Source of the DNA: HGM04593 sp045636125
GTDB taxonomy: Bacteria > Bacteroidota > Bacteroidia > Bacteroidales > Bacteroidaceae
NCBI GenBank assembly: GCA_045636125.1
Contig: JAZTWX010000010.1
Location: 62,001-126,000, forward strand
DNA: 64,000 nucleotides
Direction: 5' to 3'
Shown: in pieces, positions 43,235 to 52,407 of the stretch
How positions within the stretch are numbered: the stretch's first letter is position 1
How the letters are laid out: each line of letters begins with the position of its first letter
Notes under the pieces: generated by a model
What the model saw: the letters and a program-made list of their open reading frames with translations, nothing else
What the model was told of the DNA's origin: nothing
Databases searched by the model: none
Made by a program: the position numbers and the translations under genes

Positions 43235-45148
43235 ATGATTGTGTGCATCGCCGAGAAGCCCTCGGTTGCAAAAGAGATTGCCGATGTTCTTGGAGCGAGA
43301 AACAAACGCGACGGTTTTTACGAAGGTAACAACTATTGCGTAACGTGGACTTTCGGCCACCTTTGTACGCTTAAAGAACCGGGCGACTACACCCCTATGT
43401 GGCAGCGTTGGAGCCTTTCGAGCCTGCCGATGGTGCCGCCCCGCTTCGGCATAAAGCTGATAAACGACAAAGGAATAGAAAAGCAGTTTGCAACAATTGA
43501 AAAGCTTATGCAAAGCGCCGACTGCATTATAAACTGCGGCGATGCCGGCCAGGAGGGAGAGCTCATACAGCGTTGGGTAATACAGAAGGCTCAAGCAAAA
43601 TGTCCCGTTAAACGCTTGTGGGTATCTTCGCTCACCGAGGAGGCCATACGCGAGGGATTTTCAACGCTTAAGGACCAGAGCGAGTACAAGCCGCTCTACG
43701 AGGCAGGTCTCTCACGCGCCATCGGCGACTGGTTGCTGGGAATGAACGCCACACGCCTCTACACGCTCAAATATGGAAAGAACCGGCAGGTGCTCTCCAT
43801 TGGTCGCGTGCAGACACCCACGCTCGCCCTTGTGGTGAAACGCTGCGAGGAGATTGCCAATTTCGTACCAAAGCAATATTGGCTGCTGAAGACCTTGTAC
43901 CGCGACACCACCTTCAACGTAATTGTGAAGAAGAGCGATGAGGAACTTATGGCAGAAATTGAGAAACTTAAAGAGAAAGCCGAAAAGAAAGGCGAGCCGT
44001 TCGACACAGCCGAAGCCTACAAAAAAGCCGAAGCGGCAAACGCCGGCATTGAGCCCATTGCCAACGAAGAGCAAGGTTTGAAGTTGCTCGAACTAATTAA
44101 GGAGCAACCCTTTACAATTACATCTATAAGCAAGAAGGATGGAAAGGAGCTGCCACCCGCGCTCTACGACCTGACCTCGTTGCAGGTCGACTGCAACAAG
44201 AAATTCGGTCTTTCGGCCGAGGTTACCTTGCAGACAATACAGTCGCTGTACGAAAAGAAGCTCACCACCTACCCCCGCGTAGACACCACCTACCTGAGCG
44301 ACGACATCTACCCCAAGTGCCCCGCGATATTGAAGGGCTTGCGCGACTATCAGACACTCACAGCCCCCCTTATGGGGCAGACACTGATGAAATCGAAAAA
44401 GGTGTTCGACAACAAGAAGGTTACCGACCACCACGCAATAATACCCACAGGAGTGTATCCGCAAGGATTAAGCGACCTCGAGAAGAAGGTCTACAACCTT
44501 GTGACACTGCATTTCATTGCAATATTCTACCCCGACTGCAAATACCGCAGCACAACATTGCTGGGCGAAAGTGCCGAAATTCCGTTCAAGGCTACTGGCC
44601 GGGAGATACTGGAACCCGGCTGGAGAGTGGTGTTTGCAGGAGAAAACAGCGACGAAAAAGAGGAGAAAGAGGCTACATTGCCGCATTTCGAAAAGGGTGA
44701 AAGCGGCCCGCACGTTCCCGAGCTCTCGGAAAAATGGACAAGCCCGCCCAAGTTCTATACTGAAGCTACCCTGCTGCGCGCAATGGAAACTGCCGGTAAG
44801 TTCGTGGACAACGAAGAGCTGCGCGACGCTATGAAAGAGAACGGCATAGGCCGCCCGTCAACAAGAGCGAACATCATTGAAACGCTCTTCAAACGCGGTT
44901 ATATGCGCAGGGAGAAGAAGAACATTGTTGCCACCCCCACAGGCACCGAACTTATAAAAATAATAAAGAACGAACTCCTGAAAAGTGCCGAACTCACCGG
45001 ACAATGGGAGAAGAAGTTGCGCGACATTGAAAAAAAGCAATACGACGCAAAGACATTTATTGACGAGCTCAAAGAGATGCTCAACAAAATTGTGCGCGAT
45101 GTGCTGAGCGACAACCAAAGAATAGAAAATTTCGCAAAAAAAGAGTAG
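43235..45148 (+). CDS. topB: DNA topoisomerase III
   Basis: This 637-residue type IA topoisomerase relaxes or decatenates DNA through a 5'-phosphotyrosine. Toprim residues are visible in VCIAEKPSVAKEIADVLG (start) and INCGDAGQEGELIQRWV. The catalytic tyrosine lies in LTTYPRVDTTYLSDDI near residue 345, with SIGRVQTPTLALVVKRC and NGIGRPSTRANIIETLFKRG also typical. There is no zinc-ribbon tail, as in E. coli TopB. It starts 15 bases after mutB, so it may be read from the mutA promoter. Confidence 0.95.
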   Translation: MIVCIAEKPSVAKEIADVLGARNKRDGFYEGNNYCVTWTFGHLCTLKEPGDYTPMWQRWSLSSLPMVPPRFGIKLINDKGIEKQFATIEKLMQSADCIINCGDAGQEGELIQRWVIQKAQAKCPVKRLWVSSLTEEAIREGFSTLKDQSEYKPLYEAGLSRAIGDWLLGMNATRLYTLKYGKNRQVLSIGRVQTPTLALVVKRCEEIANFVPKQYWLLKTLYRDTTFNVIVKKSDEELMAEIEKLKEKAEKKGEPFDTAEAYKKAEAANAGIEPIANEEQGLKLLELIKEQPFTITSISKKDGKELPPALYDLTSLQVDCNKKFGLSAEVTLQTIQSLYEKKLTTYPRVDTTYLSDDIYPKCPAILKGLRDYQTLTAPLMGQTLMKSKKVFDNKKVTDHHAIIPTGVYPQGLSDLEKKVYNLVTLHFIAIFYPDCKYRSTTLLGESAEIPFKATGREILEPGWRVVFAGENSDEKEEKEATLPHFEKGESGPHVPELSEKWTSPPKFYTEATLLRAMETAGKFVDNEELRDAMKENGIGRPSTRANIIETLFKRGYMRREKKNIVATPTGTELIKIIKNELLKSAELTGQWEKKLRDIEKKQYDAKTFIDELKEMLNKIVRDVLSDNQRIENFAKKE

Positions 45149-45188
45149 CCCATACAATTTACGCGCGAAAAATCAGTTATATACTTGT

Positions 45189-47189
45189 ATGACTGATAGT
45201 ATAAAATACAAATATATACAATTGTGCGTGGCGTTGACCGTCGCGCTCTTCACCCTCTCGTGCGGCAGCGAAAAAGCCATCAGAAAAGGCGACCAGTTTG
45301 CTGCCGTTAATGAGTATTACGAGGCTGCTGAACAGTACAAGAAGGCCTACCGCAAAATACCCGCAAGCGAGAAGGAGAAGCGCGCCGTTGTTGCCTGGAA
45401 GATGGGCGAATGCTACCGCAAGAGCAATAATGCGGTGCGTGCAGTGGGCGCATATATGAACGCTGTGCGTTACAAATATCCCGATTCCCTTCTCCTGCGC
45501 CACCTTGCCGACGCCCAGCTGCGTAAGGGCGACTACAAGGCTGCCGCAAAAAACTACGAAGATTACTTGCAGAAAAGTTCCGATGACAGGCTCGCACAGG
45601 TGGGCCTGCAGTCGGCGTTGCAATCGCAACAATGGAAAGAAAACCCCGGACGATACATTGTGAAACGTTCGAAAGAGCTCAACGGGCAGCGCAGCGACTA
45701 CTGCCCCGCATACGTAGGCGAGGACACTACTATGATTGTTACTACCTCCACACGCAAAGAGGCTAAAGGCGAGGGCACAAGCAGCATAACAGGACAAAAA
45801 TGCGCCGACATTTTCCTCACCAAGCGCGACGAAAAGGGAAAATGGCAGAAGACCGAAATTATTGAGAGTGAAATAAACAGCGAGTACGAGGATGGCGCCT
45901 GTGCCTTCTCACCCGACGGGAAAACAATGTATTTCACCCGTTGCGTAAGCGACAACCAGAGCCCGCGCTACGCTGCAATATACAGCAGCACCCGTAGCGA
46001 CGCATCGTGGGGCGGCGCCAAAAAAGTTGAAATATCGAGCGACTCACTCTCACTTTTTGCCCACCCGGCAGTGTCGCCCGACGGCGAGTGGATCTACTTC
46101 ACATCCAATATGGCAGGGGGCGAGGGTGGCCTCGACCTGTGGCGTTACTACATTGGAACAAACAAGGCCAAAGAGAATCTTGTGGAGAACCTGGGCAGCG
46201 GAATAAACACCGAGGGCGATGAACAATTCCCCGCATTCGGCCCCGGCGGCGAGCTCTTCTTCTCATCGGACGGCTACCCGGGGATGGGCGGCCTCGACAT
46301 TTTCTATGCCACACAGAGCGGCGAAAACGAATGGGAGATTAAAAACCCTATGGCACCGCTCAACTCCAACGGCGACGATTTTGGAATAACTTTCGCACCG
46401 GGCCTCTACCGCGGATATTTCTCATCGAACCGCGGCGACGCGCGCGGCTGGGACCACATTTATTCGTTCCTCTTGCCCGAGACAGTGCACACCCTAAGCG
46501 GCTGGATTTATGAAAAGGATGGATACGAATTGCCCGACGCAGTCATTTATATGGTGGGCGACGACGGCACAAACACAAGCTTCGGGGTGATGAAAGACGG
46601 CTCCTATTCGGTGCGCGTAACCCCCGGTGTAAAATATGTGATGCTGGGCACCTGCAAAGGATATCTCAACTCGATGCAAGAGCTCACGACCGACAACAAC
46701 GAAGGCAACGTAGCCTATCAGCGCGATTTTGAACTAGCGTCGGTAACACGCCCCGTGCTCATAGACAACATATTCTATGAGTTCGACAAGGCAACGCTCA
46801 CACCCGAGTCGACAGCATCGCTCGACGAGTTGGTAGAACTACTCAACCTCAACCCCAACGTGACAATAGAGCTTGCATCGCACTGCGACTACAAAGGCAC
46901 GAGCAGCTACAACGAGAAGCTCTCGCAGGCTCGCGCCGAGGCGGTCGTAGAGTATCTCATAGGCAAAGGTATTGTGGCCGAGCGCCTTACTGCAAAGGGA
47001 TACGGCGAGGAGAGCCCGAAGGTTGTAAACAAGAAACTTACTGAAAAATACACCTTCTTGAAAGAGGGCGACACGCTTACCGAGGCGTTCATAAGCAACC
47101 TCAGCGAGGAGGAACAAGAGACGTGCAACGCACTTAACCGCCGCACCGAATTCCAGGTGCTGCGCACAACATACAACCTCTATCGCTAA
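45189..47189 (+). CDS. PorE-like outer-membrane lipoprotein (TPR, PD40 propeller, CRD, OmpA domains)
   Basis: The 666-residue protein has a lipoprotein signal ending FTLSC (Cys25). The domains in order are a TPR region (about 30-150), a PD40/WD40-type propeller (about 165-430; ACAFSPDGKTMYFT, AVSPDGEWIYFTSN), a carboxypeptidase-regulatory-like domain (about 435-515) and a C-terminal OmpA domain (about 526-660). The OmpA domain has intact peptidoglycan-binding residues (SHCDYKG, LSQARAEAV). This domain order is that of PorE, a type IX secretion component that anchors the apparatus to the wall. Related non-T9SS OmpA lipoproteins exist, so the role is probable, not proven. Its 3' end overlaps ruvC by four bases. 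Confidence 0.8.
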   Translation: MTDSIKYKYIQLCVALTVALFTLSCGSEKAIRKGDQFAAVNEYYEAAEQYKKAYRKIPASEKEKRAVVAWKMGECYRKSNNAVRAVGAYMNAVRYKYPDSLLLRHLADAQLRKGDYKAAAKNYEDYLQKSSDDRLAQVGLQSALQSQQWKENPGRYIVKRSKELNGQRSDYCPAYVGEDTTMIVTTSTRKEAKGEGTSSITGQKCADIFLTKRDEKGKWQKTEIIESEINSEYEDGACAFSPDGKTMYFTRCVSDNQSPRYAAIYSSTRSDASWGGAKKVEISSDSLSLFAHPAVSPDGEWIYFTSNMAGGEGGLDLWRYYIGTNKAKENLVENLGSGINTEGDEQFPAFGPGGELFFSSDGYPGMGGLDIFYATQSGENEWEIKNPMAPLNSNGDDFGITFAPGLYRGYFSSNRGDARGWDHIYSFLLPETVHTLSGWIYEKDGYELPDAVIYMVGDDGTNTSFGVMKDGSYSVRVTPGVKYVMLGTCKGYLNSMQELTTDNNEGNVAYQRDFELASVTRPVLIDNIFYEFDKATLTPESTASLDELVELLNLNPNVTIELASHCDYKGTSSYNEKLSQARAEAVVEYLIGKGIVAERLTAKGYGEESPKVVNKKLTEKYTFLKEGDTLTEAFISNLSEEEQETCNALNRRTEFQVLRTTYNLYR

Positions 47190-47773
47190 ACACCTTTGAC
47201 CTTGTCGCTGTTCTTGCGCGCAAAGTCGGCCCAGCTGCTGTATTTTGTTGTTACGGCAGGGCGCCCGCGCTGAATAAAGTGGCAGTAGGCGGCACCGAGC
47301 GCGTCAGTAGCATCCATAAAACGGGGCATTTCTTCACTTGAGATATTAAGCAGGCGGCGCAACATTTCGGCCACCTGTTGCTTTGAAGCCCCTCCGTTAC
47401 CCGTTATTGCCATTTTTATTTTCAAAGGAGCATATTCGTGAATGGGCACATCGCGGCTTATGGCAGCGGCGATTGCTACGCCTTGCGCACGCCCGAGTTT
47501 GAGCATACTCTGCACATTCTTCCCGAAGAACGGCGCCTCAATGGCAAGCTCGTCGGGGAGAAACGACTGTATAAGCCCCTGCACACGGGTAAAGATTTCT
47601 CCCAACTTAATGTAGCTGTCGTGGCACTTGCGCAAGTCGATGACACCCATAGCAATGAGACGGGCGCGGTTGCCGTTTATGCCAATAAAGGCATAACCCA
47701 TAAGGTTTGTTCCCGGGTCGATGCCCATAATAACCCTGTCATCGGTGGGAGGGGTTGTTTGCTCCATTGTCAT
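47186..47773 (-). CDS. ruvC: Holliday junction resolvase RuvC
   Basis: RuvC cuts four-way junctions made in recombination, working with RuvAB. The 195-residue protein has the first acidic residue in IMGIDPGTNLMGYA, the glutamate in LAIEAPFFGKNVQS, LGRAQGVAIAAA, and the last aspartates in MDATDALGAAYCH, together forming the metal site. A C-terminal tail of about 20 residues is extra. Translation starts at 47773, overlapping the phosphatase stop codon (ATGA). Confidence 0.96.
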   Translation of the reverse strand: MTMEQTTPPTDDRVIMGIDPGTNLMGYAFIGINGNRARLIAMGVIDLRKCHDSYIKLGEIFTRVQGLIQSFLPDELAIEAPFFGKNVQSMLKLGRAQGVAIAAAISRDVPIHEYAPLKIKMAITGNGGASKQQVAEMLRRLLNISSEEMPRFMDATDALGAAYCHFIQRGRPAVTTKYSSWADFARKNSDKVKGV

Positions 47774-48246
47774 AGTGCAAGATAATGCATAAGTCCTTTA
47801 CAACCCATCTCAATTTCGCTGTAGGTCTGCGAGAAGTTACCGTGATACCACGGGTCGGAAATATCGCCGCCGGCAAGAGGGGTAGCCGCTCCGGGCTCTG
47901 TGCAGCCTGCAAAATCGAGCAGTTTCCACACCTTTCCACCACCAGTAGGTAGCGAGCGCATATTGCTTATATTGTAACTCTCCATTACAATTATAAGGTC
48001 AAAGGAAGAAAAATCGGCAGCTGTAATGCGGCGGGCGCGCTTACCCTCGCAACTTATCCCGTGACGGGCAAGCTCACGCGCAGCAGGGGGATACACGCTA
48101 TTACCAATCTCCTCGCTGCTTGTTGCAGCCGATTCTATGTGCACGGCAGCCTGCGAGCCTGCAGCCGCAACCATATTTTTCATTATAAATTCGGCCATCG
48201 GTGAACGGCAAATGTTTCCGTGGCACACAAAGAGTATCTTTTTCAT
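47770..48246 (-). CDS. Low molecular weight protein tyrosine phosphatase
   Basis: This 158-residue cytoplasmic phosphatase has the CX5R active loop at the N-terminus, VCHGNICRSP (Cys8, Arg14), and the general acid in DISDPWYHG near residue 130. Bacterial members often dephosphorylate tyrosine kinases of capsule export, but no such kinase is in the window. It overlaps cdd upstream and ruvC downstream through ATGA junctions, so the three are co-translated. Confidence 0.93.
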   Translation of the reverse strand: MKKILFVCHGNICRSPMAEFIMKNMVAAAGSQAAVHIESAATSSEEIGNSVYPPAARELARHGISCEGKRARRITAADFSSFDLIIVMESYNISNMRSLPTGGGKVWKLLDFAGCTEPGAATPLAGGDISDPWYHGNFSQTYSEIEMGCKGLMHYLAL

Positions 48247-48728
48247 TCGTCAAGAAAGGCTGAATCGAAAGAGAGGGGCAGCAGCGCCTTAATGCCATCT
48301 TCAATTACATAGCTCTCCTCCGCTCCGTATAGTATTATTTTAATTGTTGTTCCAAAGCGTTTCTCGGTCTCCAAGATAACCTGACGGCAGGCACCGCAAG
48401 GAGGTATGGGCAACGCAAGTTCACCATTTTCGGTGCGTGCGGCAATCGCAAGGGCAAGAACTGCACTTTTTGGATACTGCGAATTTGCCCAGAAGAGTGT
48501 TGTGCGTTCGGCACACAGCCCCGATGGATAGGCAGCATTTTCCTGGTTGCTACCCTGCACAATGGTTCCACCTTCAAGACGCACTGCTGCGCCTACATTA
48601 AAATTTGAATACACCGCATAGCTGTTGGCGGTTGCGGCACGCGCAGCATCGACCAGTTCACGCTCCTCGGCAGTGAATTCGTCGTATGTGCAAGACTTTA
48701 TCTTTGTCTGCAAAACAATCTCTTTCAT
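48243..48728 (-). CDS. cdd: Cytidine deaminase
   Basis: This 161-residue enzyme deaminates cytidine and deoxycytidine to uridine forms in pyrimidine salvage. The zinc site is complete: Cys72 and Glu74 in LCAERTTLFW, and Cys111 and Cys114 in PPCGACRQVI. The ATG at 48728 is chosen over one 11 codons upstream because it gives the normal N-terminus. It is the first gene of the cdd-phosphatase-ruvC operon, behind a promoter and palindrome in the 136-bp divergent spacer. Confidence 0.93.
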   Translation of the reverse strand: MKEIVLQTKIKSCTYDEFTAEERELVDAARAATANSYAVYSNFNVGAAVRLEGGTIVQGSNQENAAYPSGLCAERTTLFWANSQYPKSAVLALAIAARTENGELALPIPPCGACRQVILETEKRFGTTIKIILYGAEESYVIEDGIKALLPLSFDSAFLDE

Positions 48729-48759
48729 ACATTCTCTTTTTTGAATTGAGCCCAATGTC

Positions 48760-48805
48760 ATTACGTGCTACAACGTAATAACACACATATAATAATGCGA
48801 AGGTA
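48760..48805 (-). promoter_or_regulatory. cdd promoter and operator-like palindrome
   Basis: TACCTTCG at 48798-48805 (- strand) is a one-mismatch -7 element. About 12-31 bases after the expected transcription start lies a perfect inverted repeat, ATTACGT (48760-48766) and ACGTAAT (48773-48779), with a six-base gap. This is a good size for a dimeric repressor site. Confidence 0.45.
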
Positions 48806-48864
48806 GCCTTTTTGTTGCGTAAAAGCAATTTATTAATTTATTTTGTGGCGAAAAACCAAACATA

Positions 48865-49800
48865 ATGAAAATTTTACACATACTTCCACTTTTGATATTG
48901 CTCGCCTTCACTGGTTGCACAAGCAGCAAAAAAGCCATTACAAGCAGCAAAAGCATTGAACAGGCACGTGACGACTACGAGCGCTACATACTCACATACT
49001 ACCCCATTGCCGTGGAACAGATGGAGAGACATAATATTCCGGCAAGCATCACACTGGCGCAAGGACTTCTGGAGTCGGGGGCGGGAAAAAGCAAGCTTGC
49101 ACGTACATCGAACAACCACTTTGGCATTAAAGCCGACAAAAGCTGGAAAGGGCGCCGCGTTTCGTCGATGGACAACGGCAAACTGTGCTATTTCAGGAAA
49201 TACGACAATGTGCGCGACTCATATGAGGACCACTCGAAATTCCTTGTAGGGCGCGAGAGATACGCATCGCTCTTCAAGCTTAAAAGAACCGACTACAAGG
49301 GGTGGGCAAAGGGATTGAAAAAGGCCGGGTACGCCGAGGACAACGCCTACCCCACAAAGCTCATTAGCCTCATTGAACGCTATGAGTTGCAAAAATATGA
49401 CAGCTACAAGCTTAAGGATGTAAAGAAGAGCACCACCATTGCACCCGAAACGTACACAGCGCAAAGAACCATATACCGCGCCAATGGGTTACTGTACGTA
49501 ATTGGCAACACAGGTGACACATTCAAATCGCTGAGCAAAGAGACAGGCATCTCGCGACGCAAGCTAATAAAATACAACGATTTATACAAAGACTACAACA
49601 TCAAGGCCGGTGATATAATCTACCTTGAAAAGAAGAAAAACAGGGCCACCAAAGGACACTCCGTCCACACCGTGAAACAGGGCGAAAGCCTCCACTCAAT
49701 ATCGCAGAACTATGGTGTAAAACTCCAGAAACTCCTCAACCGCAACGAAGAGATTATGCAAAAAGGGTTAAAGACAGGAGACATCATAAAGTTGCGCTAG
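48865..49800 (+). CDS. Glucosaminidase (GH73-like) lipoprotein with LysM domains
   Basis: The 311-residue protein has a lipoprotein signal ending LAFTGC (Cys18). Residues about 40-175 form a GH73-type N-acetylglucosaminidase domain (ASITLAQGLLESGAGKSKLA with the catalytic glutamate, NNHFGIKAD, YRKYDN-like FRKYDNVRDSYEDHSKFL). Two LysM-like segments follow, the second the clearer (HTVKQGESLHSISQNYGVK). It should cut glycan strands of peptidoglycan from the inner face of the outer membrane. It is probably transcribed alone; a weak -7-like TATTTTGT lies at 48838-48845. Confidence 0.92.
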   Translation: MKILHILPLLILLAFTGCTSSKKAITSSKSIEQARDDYERYILTYYPIAVEQMERHNIPASITLAQGLLESGAGKSKLARTSNNHFGIKADKSWKGRRVSSMDNGKLCYFRKYDNVRDSYEDHSKFLVGRERYASLFKLKRTDYKGWAKGLKKAGYAEDNAYPTKLISLIERYELQKYDSYKLKDVKKSTTIAPETYTAQRTIYRANGLLYVIGNTGDTFKSLSKETGISRRKLIKYNDLYKDYNIKAGDIIYLEKKKNRATKGHSVHTVKQGESLHSISQNYGVKLQKLLNRNEEIMQKGLKTGDIIKLR

Positions 49801-49855
49801 ACCAATGGTGGATTAATTATTATTAATTATTTTTCCAAAATTTATTTTTTTTGCT

Positions 49856-49863
49856 TACCTTTG
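49856..49863 (+). promoter_or_regulatory. Promoter -7 element of the OmpA pair
   Basis: TACCTTTG is a perfect match, 57 bases before the ATG at 49921. It overlaps an in-frame upstream ATG at 49861, ruling that start out. Confidence 0.6.
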
Positions 49864-49920
49864 CCGAGTTATATGCCTTTAGGCAAACTTTCGGAAAGTA
49901 AAAAAACAAACATAAAATCA

Positions 49921-51153
49921 ATGAAAAGAATTAAAACCTTAAGCACATTCATTGCAATTATCGGCCTTCTGTTCATTGCCCAGGAAGGTAATGCACAGAG
50001 CATAAAGTCCGATACAATACGTGAATCGCGTTTGAGCAACCTGCTCGAAGCAATCGGCAACAACGAAGGCTTTACCGTTGCCGACGACAAGGCCCTCACA
50101 CAAGGCCGTTGGTCAATTTTTGGAGGCATTGGTATAAATACACTTCAAGCCGAGGGTAACGACAAGGTAAACAACCTCTGGGACCGTCGCCGCATAAAAA
50201 TGCAGTTTGGTGCCAATATGTGGATTAACAACTATTTGGGACTCAAAGGCCAGATAGGTCTTGGAAAAATTTCGAGCTACTACCTTGCCGGCGCCATTTA
50301 TGGCCAGTCGCTCAACTATTTCGACTACCCGAGCGATATTAAAGAATACATCATTGAGAAGGATGGCCTTGCCTGGTTCCGCAGAAAGTTTATGTACCTC
50401 GACCTCAGCGTTGCCGCAATGACCGACGTTGTAAGATGGTTCGACAAGGAAAACCGTTGGAGCGTTCAGCTCTACGCCGGCCCCATGCTTGCATACTCTT
50501 TTGAGAACCAGGGATTCGACAGCAACACCGCATTGGGTGCAAAATTGGGTACAACCATCGACTACAGAGTGAGCAAGAATATGTCTATTATGGCCGATTT
50601 CCAGGGCAGCATAATCAACGAATCGTTCGACGGAATTATAGGCGGCGAGGGCGAGAAAGGCTACAAAGCCGTTGAGGGCATCTTTGCAGCGGCCATTGGT
50701 GTGAGCTACTATTTCCATGAGAATGCGTCTAACACCACTGTTGACATCCCCGTAACATACCAGGATACATACGTTCCCCAACCCGTGCGTATAAAAGAGG
50801 TTCAGGCGCCCGCGAAGAACATTATCGCACCCTTTGCAGTACGCTTCCTCATCGACAAATCGAACATCGAAAAGGGACAGATGCCCCAAATCAAGAAGAT
50901 GGCCGAATACCTGAAGGCAAACAAGAACGCAAAAATATCACTCACCGGTTATGCCGACAAGGAGACTGCATACCCCGAGTATAATATGCGCTTGAGTAAA
51001 CGAAGAGTTGAATCGGTGAAAAAATACCTCATCAACGAATGTGGTATTGAGGCCGAGCGCATAATTACCGAGGCGAAGGGAGATACCGAGCGCGTATACG
51101 ACGAGGACTCTCGATGGAACCGTGTAGTTGTAATGAGAGTTATCGAAGAATAA
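49921..51153 (+). CDS. OmpA family outer-membrane protein, first of a tandem pair
   Basis: The 410-residue protein has a signal peptide ending near EGNAQ-S. Residues about 40-290 look like an outer-membrane beta-barrel (GRWSIFGGIGINTLQAEGND, repeated aromatic beta strands ending YYFHENA). Residues about 300-405 are the OmpA peptidoglycan-binding domain (VRFLIDKSNIEKGQMPQIKK). The diaminopimelate-binding pair is present as Asp in TGYADKET and Arg in LSKRRVESV. It should tie outer membrane to cell wall. The next gene follows after 21 bases. Confidence 0.92.
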   Translation: MKRIKTLSTFIAIIGLLFIAQEGNAQSIKSDTIRESRLSNLLEAIGNNEGFTVADDKALTQGRWSIFGGIGINTLQAEGNDKVNNLWDRRRIKMQFGANMWINNYLGLKGQIGLGKISSYYLAGAIYGQSLNYFDYPSDIKEYIIEKDGLAWFRRKFMYLDLSVAAMTDVVRWFDKENRWSVQLYAGPMLAYSFENQGFDSNTALGAKLGTTIDYRVSKNMSIMADFQGSIINESFDGIIGGEGEKGYKAVEGIFAAAIGVSYYFHENASNTTVDIPVTYQDTYVPQPVRIKEVQAPAKNIIAPFAVRFLIDKSNIEKGQMPQIKKMAEYLKANKNAKISLTGYADKETAYPEYNMRLSKRRVESVKKYLINECGIEAERIITEAKGDTERVYDEDSRWNRVVVMRVIEE

Positions 51154-51174
51154 GAAACCGTAACACGAAAGAAG

Positions 51175-52341
51175 ATGAAAAAAATCGCAATACTATCCCT
51201 TCTGTGCGTTGCAGCAACAGCAACTTATGCACAAGAAAAACGCGTTGAAACAAGAACCGAGGTTGACAACATTGGCGTTGAGTACAAGACAAAATATGTG
51301 TCAGCACCCAACAGCAACCTCTATATTCAGGGTTCTTTTGGCGGCACAATACTTTTTGGCGAGGACGATTCAAAGCTCTCGTTCGGCGAAAGACTACGCC
51401 CCTCGTTCAGCATTGTCTTTGGTAAAAAAATCACACCCCTGCTGGGTGCACGCATAGGCTTGGAAGGCAACAGCCTCCGCGGCTGGAACAGCAACAACGG
51501 CGGCAGCTACCCCAACCACCAGAGCGACCCTCGCAAGGACTATCTCGACTCAAAAGGCGTTGACACAAGCAACGGCTACGAGCAGGACTATCGCTATTTC
51601 TCGGTTAACGCCGATGTAATGCTCGACCTCCTCAACGCATTCGAGGGCAAGAAAAGAACCGACCGCAAATGGGAACTTGACGCCTATGGCGGTATAGGTA
51701 TCCTCACCACATTGGAGAGAAAAGGTGTCGACAACAAAACATCTTTTGCCGGACGAGTAGGCCTTGCCACCACCTACAACGTAACCGACCGCATCGGCAT
51801 CAACCTCGACCTTGGCACAGCCATCACAGGAGCCGAATTCGACGGACACGTTGGCAAAGGCGAGACATTCGACTTTGTGAACACCGTAAAGGTGGGTGTA
51901 AAATGGAGATTCGGCAAGCAGGGCTTCAAAACCGTGTATTCAATATCATCGGAGCAGTATGCTGCACTCAGCAATTATATGTCGACCGTTTCTACCGAAC
52001 AGATGGAGAAGGGCGAGCCCGAGGAAAAAATCGTAGTTATTGCCGCAAAGGACAAATTGCTCATCCCCTACGTTGTATTCCACGAAGGAAAAGCAACATT
52101 CAACGAGGAGTTGCAGATGGTAAACATCTCCAATGCAGCAAGAATAATCAACGAGAACCCCGACTGCACAATGGAGGTTGTCGGAAACACAAATTCCACA
52201 ACAAAGGAGATTGCCGAGCAGCGTGCAAACGCAGTAAAAGAGATACTCGTAAAGCGCTACTCTATTGCCCCAGAAAGAATTGTGGTTAAAGCCGAGGACA
52301 TGAACGAGGACAACCAGACTGTTCACTTCATCACAAAGTAA
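51175..52341 (+). CDS. OmpA family outer-membrane protein, second of a tandem pair
   Basis: The 388-residue protein has a 19-residue signal peptide (ATYAQ-E), a predicted beta-barrel region (about 45-250, YIQGSFGGTILFGEDDSKLS) and an OmpA-like C-terminal domain (about 285-385, PYVVFHEGKATFNEELQMVN). In that domain the ligand aspartate is replaced: the segment reads VVGNTNSTTKEIAEQRANAV, with Asn where the first copy has Asp, though Arg is kept. Wall binding may therefore be weaker. It ends the operon at the 52361-52392 terminator. Confidence 0.88.
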   Translation: MKKIAILSLLCVAATATYAQEKRVETRTEVDNIGVEYKTKYVSAPNSNLYIQGSFGGTILFGEDDSKLSFGERLRPSFSIVFGKKITPLLGARIGLEGNSLRGWNSNNGGSYPNHQSDPRKDYLDSKGVDTSNGYEQDYRYFSVNADVMLDLLNAFEGKKRTDRKWELDAYGGIGILTTLERKGVDNKTSFAGRVGLATTYNVTDRIGINLDLGTAITGAEFDGHVGKGETFDFVNTVKVGVKWRFGKQGFKTVYSISSEQYAALSNYMSTVSTEQMEKGEPEEKIVVIAAKDKLLIPYVVFHEGKATFNEELQMVNISNAARIINENPDCTMEVVGNTNSTTKEIAEQRANAVKEILVKRYSIAPERIVVKAEDMNEDNQTVHFITK

Positions 52342-52360
52342 CGCTTGGTTTACATATACT

Positions 52361-52392
52361 AAAAAACGCCTGCTCCGGGAGCAGGCGTTTTT
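52361..52392. terminator. Terminator after the OmpA pair
   Basis: The perfect stem AAAAAACGCCTGCTCC / GAGCAGGCGTTTTT can end transcripts from both the OmpA genes and the opposing small membrane protein gene. Confidence 0.9.
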
Positions 52393-52407
52393 CATATACA
52401 TTCATTT

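Noticed and set aside
43235..45148. Topoisomerase III without zinc fingers as an anomaly
   Set aside because: E. coli TopB also lacks them, so this is normal for the family.
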